From Toxonevra muliebris (taxonomy: Eukaryota > Arthropoda > Insecta > Diptera > Pallopteridae), in assembly GCA_963691655.1 (NCBI GenBank), contig OY829327.1, positions 57,238,079 to 57,302,078 on the forward strand: 64,000 bases of DNA. The letters are read 5' to 3'. The notes beneath the pieces were generated by a model. It searched no databases and was not told the origin of the DNA. It saw only the letters and a list, made by a program, of their open reading frames with translations. This document shows, piece after piece, positions 46,184 to 55,581 of the stretch (position 1 is its first letter; each line of letters opens with the position of its first letter). A program made the position numbers and the translations under genes.

Positions 46184-49129
46184 GGCACCGTTACTAACTC
46201 TCTTATATAAATACTGCTTAAAGGCTCCCAAGTTTTTACTCGACCACAATAGATTATCTGCAACAGTTTTCTCAGCAGCTTCCAATGTAGAAGCGGAACT
46301 GCCGAATTTGTCTCTATTCTTGGTGTTGAAGTCCTTTAAATCCTTTTGTTGGCTTTCCTCAGTAAATCGTGATGCAAGCCCAGAAATTGCTGAGGCTACA
46401 GCTGAATAACTACCCATGCTGTAAAACGGAGAGTAATATAAAGAAACGTATTATTTTATAGATCCGATAAGAGATATTAACTTTTAACTTACGATTCAGC
46501 AACGCGTTCAAAGTGGTCGGTTACCAACTTAAAAACTGGACTAACGTTCTCATTATTCTCGGTGTACAGACCAGATAAGGCACTGGACTTGTCTTGACGA
46601 CGAACATCTTCCCCCAGGATAATATTGAAGTACTTCTCTACTAATTTTGTATTCTTAACACAGCCCAATGTATTTAGGATCAAGGTCTGCTCAGTGGCAA
46701 CAGTTTCACTTTTGTATTTATTGAAGAGCGTATCAAAGTCAGTCTCGCTGCCTTCACGCATGGCTGTACAGTATACCGCCGAACGGATATTCACTGGCAC
46801 CGGTGTCGTTTTCATGTTTTGGAAATAGGTTTTAGCCTTAGAGATGCAATCGGAATTACCATATTTGCAGGACCAGGACAGAATCTTAGCACGATTGTAG
46901 ATATCCAAAGCACTATCGGAAGTAGTCTCCACAAAACCAAGTTTTTTATAAGCCTTCTCCATCAACTGTCGAATGTGAGCACCAAAATAATCTGTGTCGG
47001 TTCCCAATCGAACGGCCAAATATGAGTAACCATTGAAAGCTGATGTCCATGGCAAGTAATTTATTTCGGTTTCCAAATACTCGAGTATTGCCAAGGCCAA
47101 TTCGTACTTAATTAAACCAGAGCGTGCGAAATTAAATAGATCATCGACGATTTGAGCTCGATTCAACTCATGAATTTCACTCCAATTATTCTCGTAAAGA
47201 GCATGATGGATTTTATGCCAACTGGTTTCGTCATAGTTGACGCGATAGTAGCCAGTTCCTTGGATGTTGACAATAAGCCAATCGATCTCGTAGGTTGAAC
47301 TAACCCTTATTATGCTGAAGGTAGGATTAAAGAAGAATTTGGGTTTTGTTGTGGTAAAGTCCTTCGTTTTATCTGTGGTATATGTAATTGGAACTGTGTA
47401 ACGTAGCGAAACATCCGAGCCATCGTATTCATTTAGTAAGAATCGTTTTTGAGTAACGTTGAAGCTTTTCCTATCATCAGCAAATGTAATAAGAATTACG
47501 GGATACCCAACTTTCTCAGTGAAACTTCTGAAATATGAGTCAGAATAGTTCTTAAATTCTGATGGCCAATAGATGTCTTTTTCCCAAATATCGAAGAGGT
47601 TGTCTGGTACTGTGTTTTGTAATTGACTGTAAAATATATAAAATATTTGTTAAAAAGTAGTAAATGGCGACTTCGATTAGACTCACTATGTTTTTAGATA
47701 TTCTTGTAAAGATTTTTGGAAGTTTTCTTCACCCATTACGTGCTTTGTCATACGAATAACTGAGGCGCCTTTATTATAGGAGATGCTATTAAACATGCGG
47801 TTAAGATCGGCGGGTGTGTTAGTGTTTTCATCAGTCATTGGGTTAGTGACTTTTGTTGAATCCATTTCCATGACACTTTGAATTTGATCCACGACAAATT
47901 GTTTTTCTAATTCCCAATCTTTTTCTACCATAGCTGTGCCATGATATTGGAAATAGCGTGCAAATCCTTCATTCAACCAAGTATAGCTCCACCAATCACA
48001 AGTGACCAGATCACCGAACCACATATGTGTCTGTTCATGAGCTATCACTGCTGCGATGGCCTGTTTTGCACTCAACGTAGTCGAACCCTCCTCAAATAAT
48101 AGCGCACGTTCTCTGTAGGTGAGCAATCCCCAGTTCTCCATAGCTCCTGCAGAGAAATCAGGAATGGCTGCCATATGCATTTTATCCACTCCCATATCAT
48201 AATAATTGATTCCCATATATTTATCTAATTCGGCTAAAATCTTTTGTCCAACATCGAAACTGTATTTAGTTTGTGCTTGGTATTCGGATTCAGGTCGTGC
48301 AATAACTCCAAAACTACCATTATCAGTTTTACGTTGCTCGAATTCGGAGACAATAAACGCGACTAAATAGGTCGACATTTTTGGGAATGTCACATAGACA
48401 TCAGTTTCATAATCAGTTCCGCTTGGGCTTGTCTCTTTAATACGAGAATTAGCAAACGTATTCATACTTTTGTGACGTGTGATGCTCAAGTCATAAGTTG
48501 CCTTAAATTTAGGTTCATCGAACGAGGGGAAAGCGCGACGTGCATGATTTGTTGCAAACTGAGTTGAACCGATCCACCTGAGAACATAAATCTATGTTAA
48601 TAACTATATAAAATTTTAATTATTAATAATATTTATGTTTTCGTTACTTTGTGTTGTTATTTTTATCAACATATGAGCTGCGATAGAATCCGTGCATGTC
48701 ATCGTCCATGGTGCCTTCATAAACGAAGTGTAATATATATGGTTTATTAGCTTCCAATGTGTTGGCTAGCTCATATGTAATTTTATCTGTTACTGCATTC
48801 GGTGTAGCATCAGGCAAATTTGTTTTTGTAGTCTGGTCTTTTGCCCAGTATTCGCGCTTTGTGTATTGCAAATTCTTCGAATGCATCACAATGTTCTTGG
48901 TTGCAACACTTGGAACAATTTCAATTGTAGCCTCACCATCGAAAGTAAAACGTCTTGTACCATCTGTTTCCAAAAGATATGGCTTCAAAATGATATTGTA
49001 GTTGACTGGTTTAATATCAAGTGGCAAACGATAATCTTCTGTTGCTAATGGTGTGGCATCATCAAGAGGTGCACCGTAGGCAACACATAAGAATGCCGCC
49101 AATATGCCAGCTACGTAAAGTGTTGTCAT
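41525..49129 (-). CDS. Fused double aminopeptidase N (two M1 modules, eight exons)
   Basis: Exons (minus): 49129-48648, 48577-47687, 47626-46493, 46418-45792, 45721-45073, 43346-43105, 43042-41909 and 41834-41525. All junctions are GT-AG. The joined length, 5,469 bases, is one open frame of 1,822 residues, about twice the family norm. Signal peptide: MTTLYVAGILAAFLCVAYGA. Module 1: GAMEN at about 305-309, HEQTH at about 341-345, E at about 364. Module 2 starts at about residue 915: GAMEN at about 1189-1193, HEQVH at about 1225-1229, E at about 1248. Both zinc sites and the Y.KGAS tyrosines look intact. The fourth exon joins YLYKRVSNGA (end of module 1) to DYRLPLDIKPVNY (start of module 2). 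One GPI-type tail (LLTLVLFAIAAMLLH) remains. Role inferred: surface exopeptidase with two active sites. Alternatives are an assembly collapse, or transcription as two separate messages. Confidence 0.8.
43347..45072 (-). other. Long intron in the C-terminal module (1.7 kb)
   Basis: Donor AAG|GTGAGT at 45072, acceptor at 43347. It is at the same place as the 1-kb intron of the gene at 5187-9233. The interior is AT-rich with no recognised transposon ORF; frames at 44560-44802 and 43347-43562 lack domain signals. A CACCCCGCGCCGTCACTCGC GC-rich patch at about 43796 is the only compositional break. Confidence 0.7.
46184..49129 (-). other. N-terminal aminopeptidase module of the fused gene
   Basis: Exons 1-3 plus the first half of exon 4 form a complete M1 enzyme from signal peptide to the ERAP-like C-terminal region, lacking only the hydrophobic GPI tail. 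The long intron present in the two other copies is absent: GTAMVEKDWE is read straight through at about 47935-47920. Residues encoded near 47280-47340 (FFFNPTFSIIRVSSTYEIDW) differ sharply from the paralogues (FLDATSSERT...), with no length change. Confidence 0.8.
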
Positions 49130-49489
49130 TCTTCTGAATTTTGAAAATACAAACAGTTTATGTGCTTTTTAAAAGAAATTAACTTTTGTGATAATGGTAG
49201 CGTTTCGAAGACGCAAACTCTCGCAACTGGTGCGGGTGCGACTGTTTCAGAAACTAATGTCAGTTTAAATGTTTTTCCATTATATTATTATTCTACTCTT
49301 TCTGGTCGCAACATGTGCGAAATTTTAGTGCCTTAGAAATCCAACCAGTGAGAAATTATTTGTGCGATTTTGAGCTAAAGTTTTTAATATTATTTATTTT
49401 GTTTGCTCATTTCCGGTATGCAATGTGTATAGCTGAACTTTCCTCTTATGTTTTGTAAAGTAGGTACAATTGTTCCTTATTCTGACTTT
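49130..49489 (-). promoter_or_regulatory. Upstream region of the fused aminopeptidase gene
   Basis: The 360 bases between the ATG (context AGAAGAATG) and the Loner-type element must hold the core promoter, if it is proximal. On the minus strand TTTTAAAAAG lies about 35-45 bases before the ATG, a weak TATA-like match. No other core element is clear. Confidence 0.3.
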
Positions 49490-51262
49490 TTCAAACTATA
49501 AGATACATCTCAGATGCAGGCATAGACTGTCAAGGGTATGCGGACGATATAGTCCTCGTAGCCAGAGGGAAATTTGAAGAAACTTTCTGTGACATTATAC
49601 AAAGAGGGCTAGGTATTACTAGGAGATGGTGCAGGTCGGTAGGGCTAAATATTAACCCTGCAAAGACCACTATAGTTCCATTTACCAGGAAAATATCGCT
49701 CCCGCGCTGGAAACCGATATCACTAGCTGGGGAGATTATTGAACAAAAGCAAGAGGTAAAGTATCTGGGCTTAGTATTAGATAGTAAACTCACATGGAAA
49801 GCGCATGTTGAAGCAGTGACAAGTAAAGCCACTCGCGCTCTAATGGTATGCAGAAGGCTAGCAGGGAAAACTTGGGGATGTAAACCAAGTGTACTGCGCT
49901 GGATGTACACAATGATGGTAAGGCCAATCATTACATATGGAGCATTAGCGTGGGCAAGGAGAACTCAACTAAAAACAGCAAAAGCTAAATTGGGGAAAGT
50001 TCAAAGGTTGGCATGTATCTGTATAACAGGAGCGATGAGAACATGTCCGACTGCTGCACTAGAGGTACTATTGGAGCTCACTCCATTACACCTCGTGATA
50101 GAGAATGCCTCCAAGGCAGCAATCGCAAGAGGAACAAGAAATAAAAGGTTGACGAGGAGATCTATAGGGCTTGGAGACCGAGATAACCCGGCGAAAGACA
50201 ACTATCTCTTGGACTGTCCCCAGGACAGAATGGACAAACAGTATAGTTTTGAGAAACACTTCGTTGCAAAACTTAGTAGTAAGAACGAATGGGAGGGTGT
50301 AGAGTATAACTACACACTCAAAGAACACACGATTAAGTGGTATACAGATGGGTCACGTACCGAGGATGGAACTGGGGCAGGAGTATTTGGGCCAAGAATC
50401 AAACACTCTGAGCCGATGGGGAAGTATCCTAGCATCTTCCAAGCTGAAATTCATGCAATTAGCACATGTGTGCAATTCAACCTGGATAGACAGTACAAAC
50501 GGCAAGATATCGCTATCATGTCGGACAGCCAAGCAGCCATTCGAGCATTATGCTCCTTTGAGATCACCTCTAAGTTAGTGTGGGACTGTTTGAGCAAGCT
50601 CAATCAACTGGGCAATAACAACAAAGTCGCTCTATGTTGGGTCCCTGAACACGCAGGAATTGAGGGTAATGAGCAGGCAGACGAGCTTGCAAGAAAGGGG
50701 GCAGCAACCACTTTCGTGGGACCTGAACCCTTCTGTGGAATAGAGATAGCGTAATCAGGGAATTACTCAGGCAAGAAGAGAGGAACAAGAGGCAAGAACT
50801 CTTTACCAATCTTACGGGACTGAGGCAATCCAAAGCGCTTTTAGGTAATTATAATAAGAGTAGATACGCATTCTGCATTGGTCTCAACAAAAACAGTTTG
50901 CGCATATTAGCTGGTATTCTGACTGGGCATTGCGGGCTCAGAGAACACCTTTGCAAGATAGGGGTTAAGCAAAGCTCAATTTGTAGGTTTTGTAATGAGG
51001 AAGACGAATCATCAGTACATATTTTAGCTCAATGTGGAGCACTGATCCACAAAAGAAGGAAATGTCTGGGCATGCACCAAGTGCCCAGTACAGAACTAGC
51101 ATCCATAGCTCCGGGCGCAATACTCAAATTTTTGAGGGAGACTGGACTGGATGAGGTACTCTAGGCAGATTAGACTAGATAGAAAGAGGGACGTACAATA
51201 GATCTTATAGGTCGCGGTACAACGACAGAAACCTCTATAATAATACAATACAATACAATAGG
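49490..51262 (+). mobile_element. Loner-type non-LTR retrotransposon, 5'-truncated, recent
   Basis: The element starts inside the RT palm, upstream of YADD (49537-49548), and ends in a 3' UTR with an AATAC repeat tail (about 51241-51260), typical of I/LOA/Loner-type elements. It is the best preserved transposon in the window, with a single evident frameshift. Confidence 0.8.
49504..51164 (+). pseudogene. Loner-type ORF2 (RT, RNase H, zinc knuckle), one frameshift
   Basis: Order: GYADDIVLVARGKF (RT catalytic box), RWCRSVGLNINPAKT, KYLGLVLDSKLTWKAHV (RT thumb), then RPIITYGALAWARR. RNase H follows at about 50335-50715: WYTDGSRTEDGTGAG, SIFQAEIHAI, IMSDSQAAI and VPEHAGIEGNEQADELA. These give the D-E-D-D set, with the usual GH changed to EH. 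A one-base shift near 50725-50745 ends the frame at 50754. The next frame continues through RNKRQELFTNLTGLRQSK to CRFCNEEDESSVHILAQC, a C2-x8-H-x4-C knuckle, and stops at 51164. The N-terminal ORF1 and endonuclease are missing. Confidence 0.85.
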
Positions 51263-52775
51263 TATAATTGGTCCATCTATTTCTATACTATTATATAAAA
51301 TTGGTGGTATGAAAATTGTAAGTTGCGATTTGGCTGAAAAACTACTGGGCCAAATTTAATTATTCTTTTTTTGCTGGAAAACTGTTATGCATAAGACGTC
51401 TATAGGATACTTTTTTTTGTTTAATTTTTATTGATAGCTGCCTTTAATTAAGGAATTAAATTTTATGCGTTTGTGCTTTGCAACTCGCTTTAAATTTCGA
51501 ATGACACACAACAAAAAATAAAATGAGCTCTCTCTTTCTCGGTCTCTATATGTTCGAATTTTTTTTTAAGTATTTGCGTTATAACCCAATATACATTATA
51601 TTTTGTTATCAACTTGAGGCACATTTGAGATCAAATACCTCTGTCAAATCTCCAACGATAATTCTCAAATGCACCTTAATAGTCCGATTACAGCCTTCTC
51701 AACATTTTTTTATATGGTGATTTTCTTAGTTATCAAAGTTAAGCGGCTCAAGTTTAGGGGTTTGGATTTTTTAGCGAAGTTGATATATTACAGAGCTATT
51801 TTTTAAAAATAGTATTAAAACTGCCAGAACTCACACATAATTATGCACTAATGTTGGAAACAGGGAAACTGATATATCACAAAAACAATGTTTAAATATG
51901 GTGAAGATAGGTTACCGCGTCAATTGACAAAAAAATTAATAAACAAAAAAGTGTTTTGGGTTAAAGAACTCTGTAATTGTAATTTAACAGCAACAGAATT
52001 TTTGATTTCAATTGGCGAAAAGTGTTAGATATCCAATTGAGAATTATAAAATTTCTCAAACATTTGAAAAAATTTTGATTCTCAACTTGATGTCAAGTTG
52101 AAATCAAACAGGAGAAAAATCTTTAAGCTCAAGTTGAGAATTACATTGGAAATCAATTTGAGAACTAAGCTTTTCTCCAGCATTGAAGAAATAATTTTTC
52201 AATGCATATTGGGAGGTAGTTATTCCAATTTTTTAATTGTGTTTGTTTTGAATTATTTCAATATGTCACGTAAGTTCGAATTACAACAAACTTCCACTTA
52301 TTCTCTTTAAATTTTCAAGCAACGTTGCAGTTTGCTAGACTGGCGGAACTTTTGCGGACAAATCTATTACGACCGGATCCGAAAACGATACTAAAATGAA
52401 TCATATGTCGCTCAGTTTGTGGCAGAAAAAGTCTCGTTTACGACACCCGCAAAAGATGATATCTATATGATGATAGCGAGCCTTTTGCGAATCTTTTTAT
52501 GAATCGTTCCTGATATCATTTGTGAGCATTTGGAGATATTTTTCACGGGTCATTTACGATAACGGTAACGAGCCTTTCGCGTCATTTTTTACTAACAACT
52601 ACGAAAATTAAAAATTTTGTAGTCCGCTAGATTTTCAAATATTTTTATCTATTACTACTCTGTATTATAAAAAAAAAAAATAATAAAAATAAAAAATTAT
52701 GGATTTTAAGTTGTACCTATAATTCAAAAAGCATAAAGTACATAAACGTAAAGTGCGTTTTTTTACTTAACATAC
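51263..52775. other. Intergenic with repeated TTGAGAA/CAAGTTGAG words
   Basis: No gene seen. Between about 51600 and 52230 the words CAAGTTGAGAATT, CTCAACTTGA and AATTGAGAAC recur in both orientations. They are also found in the ends of the element at 53056-55581, so part of this stretch may be another decayed copy of that family. Confidence 0.35.
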
Positions 52776-52872
52776 ATTCCCGTCTTTGTCTAGTGCATAA
52801 TTTTCATAAACTTCTTATATTCAATATAAATATGAAGTGTATCAGAATTATAAGAAAGTGTACAAGTACAAA
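52776..52872 (+). mobile_element. Partial SINE, second copy
   Basis: ATTCCCGTCTT, the end of the tRNA-like head, is followed by about 75 bases matching the body of the SINE at 33517-33828 with few differences (shared AATATGAAGTGTAT and AGTGTACAAGTAC). The box A half of the head and the 3' end are missing. Confidence 0.7.
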
Positions 52873-52879
52873 TCTTTGT

Positions 52880-53010
52880 CAGTGTTTTGCGACGCTCATA
52901 TTTATGCTCGCGAAACTTTCGTTTGCAAGCACTTTTGCGGACATTAAGCGAGTGTTTTTGCGACGCTCGTATTTTTGCCCGCAAAACGCTCGTTTGCGAT
53001 AGTTTAGGCG
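52880..53010. repeat. Diverged tandem duplication of about 65 bases
   Basis: TTTTGCGACGCTCATATTTA at about 52882 and TTTTGCGACGCTCGTATTTT at about 52949 begin two similar units rich in TTTGCG and CTCGT words. No coding sense is visible. Confidence 0.5.
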
Positions 53011-53449
53011 AACTTTCGTTCAACATTCGCTTTGTGGTCCACTGAGTCGCTGCACTACCCAACAAGCACAAAAAAAAATTCTATAACCGTTGAGAAATTT
53101 ATAATTCCCAAGTTGATATCCAACATGATTCTTCAATCGATATCAAATATTTTTCTCAACATTGGCTTTCAAATTGAGAATGAGTTAAAATATATTTGAG
53201 AAAATATTTACATAGTTTATTATGGCAGCACTGCTATTAGATTTGCAAAAAATATGTATCTGGCAGTGATTGTGAATAACATGTTTTTTGACAAAAGTGA
53301 AGTGAAAAAAGGAAGAAAGTGAAGTGAAAATAATTTTTGGGAAAAACTTTAATTTTAAAAGTAAGAATAATGCATAAAAGTAAACAATTAAAAAGTGAAA
53401 TAAAGCACATAGTGGACTTACTGTCGGAGCGTTCAAAGCTGCCGAAACT

Positions 53450-53641
53450 TTGATGCTAGAGCCTTTCACATCAACTGCCAACCAAAATTGTTTACTCCCA
53501 AGTGATATTGACATGAGTGAGGAGGAAAATGACGATATTGAAGATAACTCAGAAGAGGAATATATCGCGGAAAATTGTTCATCTGATAATTTAAAAGAAG
53601 AGTTATCAGCCTGTGCGGTCGAATATAAACAGCCTACTTAA
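53450..53641 (+). CDS. Short acidic ORF inside a DNA element, unknown
   Basis: 63 codons rich in Glu and Asp (DIDMSEEENDDIEDNSEEEY). After the stop, another frame reads INGIPKEKMGSEEYIHYGFE and TWKKCANLAHINNC before stopping. The acidic head followed by a basic part may be the start of a degraded transposon-encoded protein. I recognise no family. Confidence 0.25.
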   Translation: MMLEPFTSTANQNCLLPSDIDMSEEENDDIEDNSEEEYIAENCSSDNLKEELSACAVEYKQPT

Positions 53642-54463
53642 AATATTAAGCCACCGTATAAATGGAATCCCAAAAGAGAAAATGGGATCAGAAGAATATA
53701 TCCACTACGGGTTTGAAGACTCGCTAACTTGGAAAAAATGTGCAAACTTGGCCCACATTAATAATTGTTAATGGAACGCCGTAGGATCTAACAGGTTGTT
53801 AGAGCCCTTAGTATGACAGCAGCCCTAAAACGTACTTATATACCTTCCCTTTTGTTGTAATGTATTGTTAATTTTTATATATTTTTTAATTTCGTTCAGA
53901 GGCATTCAATCAAAAATTTACGGGTGCATCTGATGTGGCTGAAATTTAATAATAATTAAAAAAAAAACCAATGAATTTAATTTTTCGCTTTGAAAAATAT
54001 ACTGATAAGTTTTAATTTTACTATATATAATTGAAGTGTTAAAACAAAATAACACTTGTGATATGAAATTGTTAAAATTTGAAGTAGCTTTTGAAATCAA
54101 AAAGCGAAAAAATAAAGAAATTATTTAAAATTTCCCTTTATTTTTGGTGTTTCAATTAAATATAAACAATTGTTGCTTATGGCAATACTGTAAATTTCCT
54201 TTGAGACCTATTGGAGAAATACGTCAGAACTCAAGTTGAGAACTACAATTTTCTCAAGTTGATAACTATAATTAGTACCATACACAGGGGCCACAGCGGG
54301 AATTTTTCCAACTCCCCCCCCCCCAAAAAAAAAATTTTTAAACACTTAAAATTTAATAACTTAAACAGGCAAAAAGGTGAACATAATTAGTTATTGTTGT
54401 TTTTAGTTATTACGATTTACTTTCAATTATAAGAATAATTATAATCTATGGAAATGTGCTGAA

Positions 54464-55050
54464 ATAATAATGATACCTAAACCAAATAAACCTGGAAATT
54501 CAGTGCCCTCATAAAGACCTATAAGTTTTCTGGCAATTTTCTCGAAAATATTCGAAGTAGTAGATTGCTAATAATAAAAGAAAATAAGAATATAGTTCCG
54601 AATCACCAATCGGTTCTTCTGAGCAATATCATCGCATAGTGAATATTGTCACTGACTTTCTGGAACGCAAAAAATATTGCTCTATCATATTTTTGGACAT
54701 TCAAGAAGCGTTCGAAAAAGTTTGGCATCAAGGGCTGTTATACAAATCAAAAAATTTACTTCCAGCTCCATTTTATTTGGTCTTAAAGTCCTATCATTCT
54801 ATGTCAAAGTAAATGATGAAACATCAGCCAAATGTCAAGTGAAAGCCAGAGTACCACAGGGCAGTGTTCTGGGTCCTGCTCTTTATTCGATTTTTACCTA
54901 CTACTTGTCTGAAACTGATGTTGTTTCTATAGCTACTTATCCAGACGATACTGCCATTTTAACGTCAAATTAATCTCCTACAGAAGCTGCTAATCTAGTT
55001 CAGAAACAGATTCCCAGATGGGGTTAAATTCTTAAAAAATGTCCAAATGG
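54464..55050 (+). pseudogene. Jockey-type reverse transcriptase fragment
   Basis: In shifting plus-strand frames: IMIPKPNKPGN, RPISFLAIFSKIFE, then FLDIQEAFEKVWHQGLLYK-like sequence (first catalytic Asp), SFYVKVNDETSAKCQVKARV, PQGSVLGPALYSIFTYYLSE and TYPDDTAILTSN. The catalytic YADD is YPDD here. It ends abruptly after EAANLVQKQI. Frameshifts, the altered catalytic box and loss of endonuclease and 3' end mean it is dead. Confidence 0.8.
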
Positions 55051-55581
55051 ATTGTTTTAATAAAATGGATCATTTCGGTGATTTAGTTCAACGGTTTCTA
55101 TTCTCAGGTAGAGAATTAAATCCACAAAAAAAAAAAAACAAAATTATAGGTTTCGGGTCGATATAAATACAGGGTAGGAATTAGCGACCTTAAATTATTC
55201 CTAAAACTCTACTATACTGAATAAATGTTTCCTATTGTTATATTTATTTACCACGATCCTTTACCTTGGAAATAGATCATAGAAATTGTGAAATACTTTG
55301 CTACAAGAACAGGGTTGCCCCAAAATGCGTAACGTACCAGTAAGTTTTCACATGGCCATACCTTTGGAAAAGGGCACCTTTTTGGCGTTTTGGTTCATAT
55401 GGAGAATTTTTATTTTTTATTTTCCCCCCAAAAATGTTTCCTGTGTCTGCCACTGCAAATGTTGAAAATGCTATAGTACTCCAAGTGAGGTGCTTTGAAG
55501 AATTAATGTTGGAGATTAGAGAAAGATATTAGATATCAACTTCATCTCAAGTTGATCTCAAACCAAAATGTTTGTTGGGTA

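Larger units (their letters stand above)
53056..55581. mobile_element. DNA element with TACCCAACAA ends (2.5 kb)
   Basis: The left end TACCCAACAAGCAC and the reverse complement of the right end TACCCAACAAACAT match, and both subterminal regions carry AAGTTGATATC and CTCAACTTG-type words in opposite orientations. A target duplication could not be defined. An acidic 63-codon frame (53450-53641: SEEENDDIEDNSEEEY) is the only native-looking ORF. A Jockey-type fragment (54464-55050) is nested within. Superfamily unassigned. Confidence 0.45.

Noticed and set aside
45788..46417. A separate single-exon gene at the fusion exon
   Set aside because: The 209-codon frame has no signal peptide and is flanked by valid splice sites that join it in phase to both neighbours.
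41525..49129. Two independent, complete aminopeptidase genes in tandem
   Set aside because: The sequence between them lacks any intergenic DNA, start codon with signal peptide, or GPI tail. As assembled, one continuous frame is the better reading, with assembly collapse kept as an open alternative.
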